A stretch of DNA of 64,000 nt. It comes from Sphingomonas sp. PR090111-T3T-6A (GTDB taxonomy: Bacteria; Pseudomonadota; Alphaproteobacteria; Sphingomonadales; Sphingomonadaceae). The stretch's first letter is position 1. Each line of letters begins with the position of its first letter. The position numbers and the translations under genes were made by a program. Shown one piece after another: positions 26,120 through 34,695 of this stretch. The stretch lies in contig NZ_AORL01000019.1 in NCBI RefSeq assembly GCF_000383095.1, positions 186,001-250,000 on the forward strand, given 5' to 3'. The notes under the pieces are model-generated. The model ran no database searches. It was given only the letters and a program-made list of their open reading frames with translations, and was not told the DNA's origin.

Positions 26120-26146
26120 AGATGGGTGTCTGTATATCGCCCATCT
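26120..26146. promoter_or_regulatory. Inverted repeat about 70 bases upstream of norZ
   Basis: AGATGGG and CCCATCT are perfect 7-base arms with a 13-base spacer. The half-site begins like an NsrR half-site (AAGATG), but the spacing is longer than in the enterobacterial NsrR consensus. It is a candidate site for a nitric-oxide-responsive repressor or activator. Confidence 0.4.
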
Positions 26147-26171
26147 GCATTATCATAGAGCGCTAGATGCT

Positions 26172-26190
26172 CATTCCATTTGGAGGAATG
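26172..26190. promoter_or_regulatory. Short palindrome in the norZ upstream region
   Basis: CATTCC, 7-base centre, GGAATG. It abuts the next inverted repeat, so the two together form a compact block about 125-170 bases before the norZ start. Confidence 0.35.
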
Positions 26191-26219
26191 TATGCATCAA
26201 GATCGAGATGACGCATACA
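26189..26219. promoter_or_regulatory. Inverted repeat with 7-bp arms in the norZ upstream region
   Basis: TGTATGC and GCATACA with a 17-base spacer that itself carries ATC...GAT. Read on the minus strand, one half reads GATGCATACA, close to an NsrR-like half-site. Confidence 0.4.
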
Positions 26220-26502
26220 ATAGCCTTTCCTGGATGGAGCCGACCAATGTCGGCTATCATATCCGGCCGGTCTTCTCTTGATGTGTTCGGGCGTCTCTTG
26301 TCGGAAATTGCCATAATCCGACCGCCGCCGGCCGATCATGGAGCGGAGCAGCCAGCGGGAATTTTCCAATCCCCGAAGTGGGTTATGAATGGGGCGATCC
26401 CCAACCCGAGGATGATGGTTGGCGATACACGGGCGTCGACAGCCCGGTCGGGGAGGACGCTATGGTCCCGCCGGGCTGGATCGCGTTCCAGCCGAAGAGC
26501 GA

Positions 26503-27564
26503 TCAGCCTTCGCCGGAGCGGGCGGCGTCCATCCGTTCCTCGTCGCAGATGACGCCGCTCTGGGGCAGCGCTACATGGCCGAGCCGCGTCAGCGCCTCTT
26601 CGCGCGCACCGGCGCCTTCCACATAATGGCGGGTGAAGAGGCGCATCACATGCGCGACTCCGAGCGGGCTCACCGCGCGCCGGTCCTCCTCGAAATAGAG
26701 GCCGCCGGTCGGGCTTGCGGTGATGACTTCGTAGGATGGGAAATAGTCGATCCAGTCGTGGCGGCGGACCAGTTGCTCGGCCGCGACGCGCAGCACCGCC
26801 TTGGAGTAGGACGTCGAGACGGCGACGTGCCGGGGCTCGTAGGTCGCCGCGAGCGGGACCGGCGAGACGGTGAGGATCACCCGGAGGCTGGGATTGCGCG
26901 CCCGCGCCGCGAGGAGGACATTCTCCAGCGCTTCCTCCGTCTCGCCGGCGGAGAAGTTGACGAACTCATGCCGGGTCGGGTCATGTTCCCCGCCCGCGAC
27001 GCCGGGCGCCAGCGGATAGACCGAGCCATCGGCGCGCGAGCGCCACGCCTCTGTCAGGCCCAGCGTGAAGACCAGATAGTCGGCCGTCTCGAACAGGCTG
27101 CGCACGGCGGCGAGATGCTGGGCGCGGTCCCCGGCGACCTGTTCGGCGCTTTCAAAGCCATCGGGCTCCACCGACGGGCGGAAGGGGTCCACCCAGCGGC
27201 CCTGGCGATTGCGCCAGGCGCGGTCGTTGGGCTGCCGCTCGCCGAACGCCTCCTGCCAGAGCTGCCAGAGCTGCATCGGCGTGTAGATATTGCCGTACCG
27301 GGCGGAGAAGAGGCCATATTGCCGCGCCTCGCGCTCGGCCGGCGGGAGATGCTCGCCGCCTTCCGCCAGCAGGAAGTTGTCCCCCATCGCGCGCAGCCGG
27401 CGCGAGATATGCTGCGCGAAGCAGCTCCCGGCGGTCGCCACCCGGTCGCCCGGACGGATCAGGAAGCGCGGCCCGGAAACGGGATCGAACAGATGGCTTT
27501 CCACGGCCGCGACGCCGCGGCTCCAGAACTGGCGATCGGGCAGGCCGGCATAGGGATGGCTCAT
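26503..27564 (-). CDS. GSCFA-domain protein
   Basis: 353 residues of the GSCFA family, named for the motif seen here as TAGSCFAQHISRRL (about residues 45-58). Family members are SGNH-like and are thought to be esterases or acyl-modifying enzymes of surface glycans; the catalytic serine would be in the GSCFA motif. Supporting segments: FSARYGNIYTPMQLWQLWQEAF, VFTLGLTEAW, ILTVSPVPL and SYSKAVLRVA. No signal peptide is seen. The start ATG 27564 overlaps the stop of the WcbI-like gene as ATGA, so the two act together. Substrate unknown. Confidence 0.88.
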   Translation of the reverse strand: MSHPYAGLPDRQFWSRGVAAVESHLFDPVSGPRFLIRPGDRVATAGSCFAQHISRRLRAMGDNFLLAEGGEHLPPAEREARQYGLFSARYGNIYTPMQLWQLWQEAFGERQPNDRAWRNRQGRWVDPFRPSVEPDGFESAEQVAGDRAQHLAAVRSLFETADYLVFTLGLTEAWRSRADGSVYPLAPGVAGGEHDPTRHEFVNFSAGETEEALENVLLAARARNPSLRVILTVSPVPLAATYEPRHVAVSTSYSKAVLRVAAEQLVRRHDWIDYFPSYEVITASPTGGLYFEEDRRAVSPLGVAHVMRLFTRHYVEGAGAREEALTRLGHVALPQSGVICDEERMDAARSGEG

Positions 27565-28451
27565 GCGATCTCTCCCCGCATCACCTTGCGGATGGTCTGG
27601 AGCCGTGGCTGGTCGGAGGCGAAGGCCCGCAGCCGATGCTTCTCCCATTGCGAGAAGAAGGTGAGGCTGCGCTCCAAATAGTCGACCAGCTCGAACGGCT
27701 TGTGCAGGTTGGCGGGCTTGAAGAGATAGCTTCCGGCGACCGCCAGCCGCTCGCCGATCTCGGGATAGACGGGCCAGCTCGTTGCCGAAAGATTGTCGGG
27801 CGGCAGCACCACATTCTCGAACACGGCCTTCCCCCGTGCGACGAGCAGGGCCCGCGCCACCTCGAACAGGGCGGCGATGCGGGGATGGTCGATCGTGTGC
27901 ATGAAGCTGGCGCCGCGGCCCACGACGCGGAACAGGCGGGAGAGATCGATGCCGCACGCGCGATAGCTGTCGAGCATCAGCTGCCGCTGCACGGGCCAGT
28001 GCGCGAAATAGCCGGCATGAGCGTAGGTCGTCGCATTGAACCAACGGGAAGCCTCGCGCGCGTCCATCCCTTCCTTGTAGGCGGCGAGCGCGATCATCGA
28101 ATGATAGGGGCCGACGACGGCGCCCGAAACAGGCTCGCCATCGAGCAGCACATAGCAGCAATCGGGGTGATAGCCGCTGAACTGGAGCGGCGGCAGGATT
28201 TCGAAGGGGGGCATGTTCGCGGCGTCGAAACCCGGCAGGGCGACCGCCTCGCCCATCGCGATGATCCGATCGTACGACCGCCAATGTTGGAGGCTCTCCG
28301 TCTCCAGCGCCCTGCCGAAGGACCAGATGTCGAGCGCCTCGCATTCGATGTCGCGCGCGAGGGTCTGAATGCAGTTGGAGAGGCCGAAGGACTGGCAATT
28401 CCACACCACTAACCAGCGTTCACGCAAGACGTCGCCTCCAGGCCCACTCAT
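27561..28451 (-). CDS. WcbI-like polysaccharide biosynthesis protein
   Basis: 296 residues. The opening WLVVWNCQSFGLSNCIQTL carries the NCQ motif of the WcbI family, a putative acetyl- or acyltransferase class first described in capsule biosynthesis. Other family-like elements: YDRIIAMGEA, VVGPYHSMIALAAYKEG, the His in SFMHTIDHPRIAALFEVAR and WPVYPEIGERLAVAG. The start at ATG 28451 has GAGG about 13 bases upstream and places the first strand directly at the N-terminus. It is translationally coupled to the GSCFA gene. No glycosyltransferases or capsule genes lie nearby. Confidence 0.83.
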   Translation of the reverse strand: MSGPGGDVLRERWLVVWNCQSFGLSNCIQTLARDIECEALDIWSFGRALETESLQHWRSYDRIIAMGEAVALPGFDAANMPPFEILPPLQFSGYHPDCCYVLLDGEPVSGAVVGPYHSMIALAAYKEGMDAREASRWFNATTYAHAGYFAHWPVQRQLMLDSYRACGIDLSRLFRVVGRGASFMHTIDHPRIAALFEVARALLVARGKAVFENVVLPPDNLSATSWPVYPEIGERLAVAGSYLFKPANLHKPFELVDYLERSLTFFSQWEKHRLRAFASDQPRLQTIRKVMRGEIA

Positions 28452-28603
28452 CGCCGGCAACCTCGCTAAACGCCCTTGGCGGCGAGCGCCATGCCCGACA
28501 TGATCCCATCGGCTCTGCCAGCGCGCTCCAGTGGGGATACGCTTGCCCTGACCGGCGCGACAGGGCATCGACACCGGCCAGACCAAGGGATCGCAAGAGC
28601 GGC

Positions 28604-29629
28604 ATGGGACGCCCCCGGCAACAGAATGAGCGTGTGACGATACAGGCCGTCGCCCGGCGGGCGGGGGTCTCGACCATGACCGTGTCCAACGTGTTCAACC
28701 GCACCGGCAAGGTGGGCGAGGCGACCCGCGCCCGCGTGCTCGCCGCGATCGAGGAGCTGGGCTACGTCCCCAACCAGGCCGCGCGGAGGCTGGGCGGCTC
28801 GGCGGTGGCGCGGATCGGGCTGATCTACTCCGACGTGGAGAGCATGTTCATCAACGCCACGCTCGCCGCCGTCGCGGTGGTGGCGGCGGAGAAGGGGCTC
28901 CAGCTCCTGATCCGCTCGGCACAGGCCGCCTCGGCGGAGGAGGTGGTGGATCATGCCCGCGCGCTCGTGCGCTCGGGCGCGCAGGCGCTGCTGCTCATCC
29001 CGCCCTTCGCGGAGATGCTGGGGGATTCCCCGGCGCTGGCCGGCCTCGGCGTGCCCGCCGCCGCCATCGCGACGGCACTGCCTTTCCCGGCCATCACGAC
29101 CGTGCGGATCGACAATCGCGCCGCCGCGCGGGATGTGACCCGGCGCCTTCTGGCGCGGGGCCGTCGCCGCATCGCGGTGGTGGCAGGGCCGGCGAGCCAC
29201 TCGGACAGCCTCGCCCGCCTCGACGGGCATCGCGATGCGCTCAGCGAGCATGGCCTGCCCTTCGCCGCCGAGCTTTGCATCGAGGGCGACTTCAGCTTCG
29301 CGTCGGGGCTGCGGGCGGCCGAGCTGCTGCTCGATCTCGATCCCCGCCCGGATGCCATCGTCGCCGCCAATGACGACATGGCTGCCGCCATCCTCTGGGC
29401 AGCCCATCGGCGCGGGCTGGACCTGCCGGCCGATCTTGCCGTCACCGGCTTCGACGACACGCTGGTGGCGACGCGGGTGTGGCCCGCGCTGACGACCGTC
29501 CGCCAACCCATCCGCGCCATGGCCTCGGAGGCGATCGATCTGCTCGCGCAGGCCGTGCGCGACCCGGAGGGCTATGGCGCGCGCGATGTCGTGTTGCCCT
29601 TCACGCTGGTGGAGCGCGCATCGGGCTGA
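28604..29629 (+). CDS. LacI-family transcriptional regulator
   Basis: 341 residues. The N-terminal helix-turn-helix and hinge read VTIQAVARRAGVSTMTVSNV and then GYVPNQAARRLGG. The periplasmic-binding-protein-like sugar domain follows (IGLIYSDVESMFINATLA, RIAVVAGPASHSDSLARLDGH, DAIVAANDDMAAAI, VTGFDDTLVA). Proteins of this class bind short even palindromes with a central CG or GC step. Such a palindrome (TGATAGCGCTATCA) precedes the TonB-dependent receptor gene of the xylan-type operon 10 kb away, and a variant precedes the pectin-type locus. This regulator is a natural candidate, but the link is inferred. It is divergent from the WcbI/GSCFA pair. Confidence 0.93.
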   Translation: MGRPRQQNERVTIQAVARRAGVSTMTVSNVFNRTGKVGEATRARVLAAIEELGYVPNQAARRLGGSAVARIGLIYSDVESMFINATLAAVAVVAAEKGLQLLIRSAQAASAEEVVDHARALVRSGAQALLLIPPFAEMLGDSPALAGLGVPAAAIATALPFPAITTVRIDNRAAARDVTRRLLARGRRRIAVVAGPASHSDSLARLDGHRDALSEHGLPFAAELCIEGDFSFASGLRAAELLLDLDPRPDAIVAANDDMAAAILWAAHRRGLDLPADLAVTGFDDTLVATRVWPALTTVRQPIRAMASEAIDLLAQAVRDPEGYGARDVVLPFTLVERASG

Positions 29630-29647
29630 GTATGTCAGCGCTTGAGG

Positions 29648-29659
29648 TTTATCGATAAA
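29648..29659. promoter_or_regulatory. 12-bp perfect palindrome between LacI and acyltransferase genes
   Basis: TTTATCGATAAA, with the near-palindrome TCAGCGCTTGA just before it at 29636-29646. Both have central CG or GC steps as LacI-family operators do. They lie about 45-65 bases before the acyltransferase start. Confidence 0.35.
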
Positions 29660-29701
29660 TCTATCACAAGAGCCGCCGATATCGCGGGAGAGGGGAACGC
29701 T

Positions 29702-30853
29702 GTGGCGGATGTGGCGGAACGGATCGCCCAGGTGACGACATCGGGCGGAGGCGACGCCTCGCCCGACCGGACGGCCACGGGCAAGCCGCATTTCGAGGTG
29801 CTTGACGGGTTGCGCGGCGTCGCCGCCCTGCTGGTCGTGCTGTTCCACATCCAGGGCATCACGGTGAACTGGGACGGCGCCAAGGTCTTCTTCCACCACG
29901 CGCCGCTTGCGGTGGACTTCTTCTTCGCGCTCTCGGGCTTCGTGATCGGCTATGCCTATGACGACCGCTGGCCCCGGATGACGGCGGGCCGCTTCTTTGC
30001 GCTCCGGCTGATCCGGCTGCACCCGATGGTGATCGTGGGAACGCTGCTGGGTTTCGCCAGCTATATTCTCGATCCCTATGCGGGTGCGGCGCAGGTGGTG
30101 TCGTCGGGGGCTTTGCTGATGGCGCTCGTCTTGGGGCTGCTGGCGCTGCCGTCGGGGTCGCTGCCCAATCGGTGGACCGACACGCATCCGCTGAACGGGC
30201 CGTGCTGGTCGCTGTTTCAGGAATATCTCGGCAACATCGCCTATGCCCTGGTGCTCCGCCGGCTGCCGACCTGCGTTCTCGGTCTTCTCGCGGCGCTCAG
30301 CGCCGTGGTGCTGGCGGTCTGCGCCGTCCATTTCGGCACGCTCGACTGCGGCTCGGGCTGGGATCATCTGTGGATGGCGCCCGTGCGCCTCAGCTTTCCC
30401 TTCCTGACGGGGCTCTGGCTCTATCGCGTGCGGGATCGGCTGCCGCGCGTGTCGCTGGGCTATCTGCCGCTCACCATCCTCCTCATCGCGATCGTGGTCT
30501 TTCCCACGCTTCCCGAGATCGGCGGCTTCAAGCTCAACGGCGCCTATGAAGCCCTGTGCGTCATCCTGCTGTTTCCCGCGATCATCGTCGCGGGCGCGCA
30601 TTCCGACGCCGGGCGGGGCCTGATGGGGCTGTGCAAGGCGAGCGGGCGGCTATCCTATCCGATCTACATCACGCACTTCCCCTTCCTGTACGTCTGGATG
30701 AACTATGTCGCCAACGCGCACCATTCGCCGCAGCGGATGCTGGTGATCGGCGCGGCGCTGGTGCCATTCCTGCTGCTGGTCGCCTGGGTGGCGCTCACCG
30801 TCTGGGACGAGCCGGTCCGCGCCCGCCTGCGTGCCGCCCTGAGGCGTGGCTGA
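29702..30853 (+). CDS. Membrane acyltransferase, acyltransferase-3 family
   Basis: 383 residues with about ten membrane helices, of the OafA/NodX family that O-acylates surface sugars. The opening block HFEVLDGLRGVAALLVVLFH, with its conserved Arg and His, is the family signature; VDFFFALSGFVIGYAYDDRW and GRFFALRLIRLHPMVIVG follow, and YPIYITHFPFLYV marks the C-terminal part. The start is GTG 29702 because GGAGAGGGG lies 9 bases upstream; a TTG at 29642 in the same frame lacks this. It follows the LacI gene by 72 bases and converges on the GH3 gene. The acceptor glycan is unknown. Confidence 0.9.
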   Translation: MADVAERIAQVTTSGGGDASPDRTATGKPHFEVLDGLRGVAALLVVLFHIQGITVNWDGAKVFFHHAPLAVDFFFALSGFVIGYAYDDRWPRMTAGRFFALRLIRLHPMVIVGTLLGFASYILDPYAGAAQVVSSGALLMALVLGLLALPSGSLPNRWTDTHPLNGPCWSLFQEYLGNIAYALVLRRLPTCVLGLLAALSAVVLAVCAVHFGTLDCGSGWDHLWMAPVRLSFPFLTGLWLYRVRDRLPRVSLGYLPLTILLIAIVVFPTLPEIGGFKLNGAYEALCVILLFPAIIVAGAHSDAGRGLMGLCKASGRLSYPIYITHFPFLYVWMNYVANAHHSPQRMLVIGAALVPFLLLVAWVALTVWDEPVRARLRAALRRG

Positions 30854-30868
30854 GAGCGGTCAGGGCGG

Positions 30869-33049
30869 TCAGCGCACCTCGATATCCTGCCGCAGGCGGA
30901 TGTCGGCGGACGAGCTGCCCGCCATGAGCTGGATGATGCCGGGCTCGACGACGAGGGCTTTCCGCCCCTGATCCCAATAAGCGAGCTGCATGGCCTTGAG
31001 CGGTACATGGACCGTCCTCGTCTCGCCGGGCGCCAGATGGACGCGGCGGAACCCGGCCAGTTGCAGCGCCGGCCGCTCGACCCCGGAGTGCGGGTAGCGG
31101 ACATAGATCTGGGGCACGGCGTCGCCGGCGCGGTGGTCGGTGTTGGTCACGTCGATGGCGACATCAATCCGGCCGTCACGAGCGAGGGTGGCACGATCCG
31201 TCCGAAGATGGGCGAAGCGGAAGCTGGTGTAGCTGAGGCCCCAGCCGAAGGGATAAAGCGGCTTCTGCTTCGCATACATGTAGGTCCGGCCGTGGCGGAT
31301 GTCGTAATCCATCATCGGCGGCAGGTCGGCCATCGATGCGGGCCAGGTGACGATCGTGTGGCCGCCCGGATTATACGCCCCGAACAATACCTGCGCGAGC
31401 GCCCAGCCCTCGTCCTGCGAGGCGTGCGCCATGTTGAGGATCGCCGGCACATTCTGCTGCGACCAGTTGATCGTGTAGGGGAAGCTCGACACCAGGACCA
31501 TGACGGTGTGCGGATTGGCCGCCTTCACCTTCCTGACCAACTCCTCCTCTGCGAGCGTCAGCGTGACGCGGTCGCGTCCTTCGCGGCCGTCGCCGGGATC
31601 GGCGCAGGGCTTGGTGCCGGAATCGTCCCATTCGGTGGCCATGTTGGGGCCGCAGGTGGGGTCGTTGCCGACGACGACGATCGCGACGTCCGACGCCTTG
31701 GCCGCGGCGACCGCGGCGCCACTCGCATCGTTGGCCGCGTAGTTGACCTTCACCGTGGGGCCGACCGCGTCGCGGATGCCCTGAAGCGGCGTCGTCGCGT
31801 GGGGCGGGTGGCCGCCATACCAGTCCCAATGCACGCTGTCGGCGAGCGGGCCGACGACCGCGATCGACTTCAGCCGATCCTTGCGGAGCGGCAGGGCATT
31901 GTCCGCATTCTTGAGCAGGACGATCGATTCCAGCGCCAGCTTGCGCGAGACGGCCTGATCGGCCTCGCCGTCCCACGGGGCGGGGCCGTCATGCACAGCG
32001 GCGTAGGAGACGCGCTCGGGCGGATCGAGCAGGCCGAGCTTCAGCGTGATGCGGAACTTGCGGCGGAGCGCCTCGTCCAACTCCGCCTCCTTGACCGTGC
32101 CATCGCGGACCGCCGCGTGCATCTCGTCCTTATAGGTGTCGAGATACTGGTTGATGCCTGCCTTGAGCGTCGCGACCACGGCATCCTTCTGCGTCGCGAA
32201 GCGCTTGTGCGCCGTGACGAGCAGCTTCACCGCCCCGCCGTCGCTGGAGACGACGTTCACGCCCCACAGGTTGATGACGACATCGCGGAGCACCGGGTTG
32301 ATCGCCATCGGCGTGCCGTTCCAGGCGTTGTAGGAGGCCATCACCCCGCTCGCGCCGGCGTCCTGAAAGGCCATGCGGAAGGGGACGGAATAATATTCCC
32401 AGAAGAGCCGCTCGTCGAAATTCGAGCTGGTCGAGGTGCGCTGGTTCTCGTTCGAGTTGGCGAGGAAGTGTTTCAGCAGCGGCGCCGCCTGCCAATATTT
32501 CGGATCGTCGCCTTCCAGCCCGCGCGCGAAGGCGGTGGCCATCGTGCCGTTGAGGAAGGGGTCTTCGCCATAGACCTCTTCTGTGCGGCCCCAGCGCGGA
32601 TCGCGCGCCAGATCGGCCTGCGGGCCCCACAGCATCAGGATCTGGCGGCCATAGCTGGCCGTCTGGGTGATGTAGCGCGCCTCATGCCCCTCGACGCCGC
32701 CCGCCTGCCGGACGAGATCGGGATCCCAGCTCGCGCCCATGCCCGGCGGCTGCGGGAATTGCGTGGTGGGGATCGGCGACAATTGCTTCTTGTCGGAGCC
32801 GCGCTGGACGACGCCGTGAATCCCCTCGGACGAGCCGAAATTGGGGACGCCGAGGCGCGCCACGCCGGAATTGGTGCTGAGCGCGTCGATCTTCTCGTCG
32901 ACCGTCATGCGCGACAGGAGGTCGGTGATGCGCTGCTCGGCGGGGAGGTCGGAGTTGCGGAAGGCGGGGGCGGTCTCAGCGATCGCGGCCGTGCCGGCGA
33001 GCAGCATCGCCGCGAACCCGATCCCGATGCGCCGTGCGGTCGTCTTCAT
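30869..33049 (-). CDS. Exported glycoside hydrolase family 3 (beta-xylosidase or beta-glucosidase type)
   Basis: 726 residues with a Sec signal peptide (IGIGFAAMLLAGTAAIAETA). The N-terminal TIM-barrel domain has the substrate-site stretch NFGSSEGIHGVVQRG, the conserved KHFLANSNEN and ASYNAWNGTPM, and the nucleophile aspartate in VVSSDGGAV (Asp270). The alpha/beta sandwich (VVGPLADSVHWDWYGG) and a C-terminal fibronectin-type domain (GWGLSYTSFRFAHL to the end) complete the normal architecture. Its place as last gene of an operon with GH39, GH43 and a TonB-dependent receptor suggests trimming of xylo-oligosaccharides. A gap of 35 bases separates it from the GH43 gene. Confidence 0.93.
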   Translation of the reverse strand: MKTTARRIGIGFAAMLLAGTAAIAETAPAFRNSDLPAEQRITDLLSRMTVDEKIDALSTNSGVARLGVPNFGSSEGIHGVVQRGSDKKQLSPIPTTQFPQPPGMGASWDPDLVRQAGGVEGHEARYITQTASYGRQILMLWGPQADLARDPRWGRTEEVYGEDPFLNGTMATAFARGLEGDDPKYWQAAPLLKHFLANSNENQRTSTSSNFDERLFWEYYSVPFRMAFQDAGASGVMASYNAWNGTPMAINPVLRDVVINLWGVNVVSSDGGAVKLLVTAHKRFATQKDAVVATLKAGINQYLDTYKDEMHAAVRDGTVKEAELDEALRRKFRITLKLGLLDPPERVSYAAVHDGPAPWDGEADQAVSRKLALESIVLLKNADNALPLRKDRLKSIAVVGPLADSVHWDWYGGHPPHATTPLQGIRDAVGPTVKVNYAANDASGAAVAAAKASDVAIVVVGNDPTCGPNMATEWDDSGTKPCADPGDGREGRDRVTLTLAEEELVRKVKAANPHTVMVLVSSFPYTINWSQQNVPAILNMAHASQDEGWALAQVLFGAYNPGGHTIVTWPASMADLPPMMDYDIRHGRTYMYAKQKPLYPFGWGLSYTSFRFAHLRTDRATLARDGRIDVAIDVTNTDHRAGDAVPQIYVRYPHSGVERPALQLAGFRRVHLAPGETRTVHVPLKAMQLAYWDQGRKALVVEPGIIQLMAGSSSADIRLRQDIEVR

Positions 33050-33084
33050 CCTGCGCCCTTTTCCGTTGGAGATGGATCCGCCCT

Positions 33085-34695
33085 TCAGGCGAGGATTGTT
33101 TCCGCCACGCGCGGCGGGTTGGCCCGATAGCGGAAGTCTCGCAGCCGCACCTCGCCCGAGCCCGCGGCGTAGAGGCCGACGCGCAGGCTGAGAAAACCGC
33201 CGAACACATTGTGATGGAGGCCGGACACCTCCATGCGCGTGTCGTGGCGCTGCCAGGTCCGGCCTTCGTCGTAGGAATAATGCCAGGTGACGACATGCTC
33301 CTCGTTGCGGAGGCGCAGGCGGAGGCTCCGCGTCTTGTGGGGCTTGCGGCCCCAGGGAAGCTCGTCCGAATATTCGAAGATCTTGAGGGTCTCGGGCGTG
33401 AAGCCGAGCCCGACGAACGCCTTCTGGTTGTAGAAGAGCAGCAGGCCGCCTTCGGCCTCGCCGATCAGGTCGAGCGAGATTTCGACCTCGTAGGAACGAT
33501 CCCCCACGATGCAGGTGAGCGGCGAGGAGTCGGCCGGCGACGTCCCCCGCGCGGCGATGTGGAGGCCATCCGCCCGGTAGGTGGCGCGCGTGGCCTCGTT
33601 GGCCTTGGGCTCGTGGAAGGCCCATTGGAGCCCGAGACGATCGGTCGAGAAATCGTCGGAGAGCGGCGGACGCGGCCTGCCCGGCTTGCCGCCCCGCGGC
33701 TTGCGGAGCGGGTGCGAGAGATCGCCGCCGAGCGCGCGGAACCAGCCGTCCTCGGTCCACTCGATCGGCTCCAGCAGCGTCTGGCGGCCGAGCGTGCGGA
33801 AGCCGTTCTCATAGCCGTGATAGACCATCCACCAGTCGCCGCCCGGCCCCTCGACCGGCGTCGCATGGCCGCGCGACCACCAGGGCTCGGCGGCCGAGCG
33901 GGTGCGCACCAGCGGGTTGTGCGGGCAATGCTCCCACGGCCCGTGGACCGAGCGCGAACGCGCGGCGATGACCATGTGGCTGGTCGGTGGACCCGCCGTG
34001 CCGCCGACGGCGGTGACGAGATAGAACCAGCCGTTGCGGTGGAGGAGCTTCGGCCCCTCGGGCGCGAAATTCTCGACCACCCAGTCGTCGGGGTAGCGCC
34101 ACGGCGCATAGGCCTGCTCGAGCGGGCCGTCGGTGGCGAGGCCGTCGTCGGTCAGGCGGATCTTGCGGATGCCGTTGGTGAAGAGATAGCGCCGCCCGTC
34201 CTCGCCCACGACATGCCCCGGATCGATGCAGCCCCGGATGCCGAGATCGACCGGATCGCTCCACGGCCCGCGAATGTCGTCGGCCCAGATCGCGTAGATC
34301 GACCAGCCGTCCCCCTTCGGATCGGCCGGGATGTAGATGAAATAGCGGCCCTTGTGGCGGACGAGATCGACCGCCCAGATCGGCCCCAGATTCTGGTGCA
34401 GCGCCGGGCCGATCGGGGCCCAGTTCACCAGATCGGTCGATTCCCAGATCACCAGCGCCGGATAGGAGAGGAAGGAGGAGAAGGTCATGTAATAGACCTC
34501 GCCATCCTTCAGGATCGTCGGATCGGGATGATCGCCCGACACGATCGGGTTGAGGAAGGTGCCGTCGCCAAGGTCGGCCGTCGCGGGGCGCGTGAGGGGG
34601 GCCTGCTTCCCCTTGGCCACAGAGCCGGCGAGGGCCGGTGCGGCGGCGGTGCCGGCGAGCAGCCCTTGCATCAGATGGCGGCGGGTGAACGGCAT
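33085..34695 (-). CDS. Tat-exported glycoside hydrolase family 43 (xylosidase/arabinofuranosidase type)
   Basis: 536 residues. The N-terminus MPFTRRHLMQGLLAGTAAAP is a twin-arginine signal. The five-bladed beta-propeller carries the three GH43 carboxylates: the base Asp58 in SGDHPDPTIL, the pKa modulator Asp158 in RGCIDPGHVV and the acid Glu213 in FAPEGPKLL. A C-terminal beta-sandwich of about 190 residues (from DDFSTDRLGLQWAFHEP) matches the accessory domain common in GH43 beta-xylosidases. The start ATG shares one base with the stop of the GH39 gene, so they are coupled. Likely role: releasing xylose or arabinose from side chains or oligosaccharides in the periplasm. Confidence 0.93.
   Translation of the reverse strand: MPFTRRHLMQGLLAGTAAAPALAGSVAKGKQAPLTRPATADLGDGTFLNPIVSGDHPDPTILKDGEVYYMTFSSFLSYPALVIWESTDLVNWAPIGPALHQNLGPIWAVDLVRHKGRYFIYIPADPKGDGWSIYAIWADDIRGPWSDPVDLGIRGCIDPGHVVGEDGRRYLFTNGIRKIRLTDDGLATDGPLEQAYAPWRYPDDWVVENFAPEGPKLLHRNGWFYLVTAVGGTAGPPTSHMVIAARSRSVHGPWEHCPHNPLVRTRSAAEPWWSRGHATPVEGPGGDWWMVYHGYENGFRTLGRQTLLEPIEWTEDGWFRALGGDLSHPLRKPRGGKPGRPRPPLSDDFSTDRLGLQWAFHEPKANEATRATYRADGLHIAARGTSPADSSPLTCIVGDRSYEVEISLDLIGEAEGGLLLFYNQKAFVGLGFTPETLKIFEYSDELPWGRKPHKTRSLRLRLRNEEHVVTWHYSYDEGRTWQRHDTRMEVSGLHHNVFGGFLSLRVGLYAAGSGEVRLRDFRYRANPPRVAETILA

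Larger units (their letters stand above)
26049..26502. other. Regulatory region upstream of norZ
   Basis: About 450 bases that are distinctly less GC-rich than the neighbours near the norZ start. They contain inverted repeats at 26120-26146, 26172-26190 and 26189-26219. No FNR-type TTGAT-N4-ATCAA box is seen. A possible plus-strand frame around 26360-26500 is discussed among the rejected items. Confidence 0.55.

Noticed and set aside
23688-26120. A plus-strand open frame of about 810 codons opposite norZ
   Set aside because: Opposite a clear quinol nitric oxide reductase, composition Glu/Arg/His-rich with no domain. Same GC-rich artefact.
26049-26250. FNR/Dnr-type box upstream of norZ
   Set aside because: I looked for TTGAT-N4-ATCAA and close variants and found none.
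26360-26626. Plus-strand frame with protein-like stretch VGYEWGDPQPEDDGWRYTGV
   Set aside because: The composition is not random-looking, but there is no clear ribosome-binding site and the end runs antisense into the GSCFA gene. It may be a gene remnant; I cannot support it as a gene.
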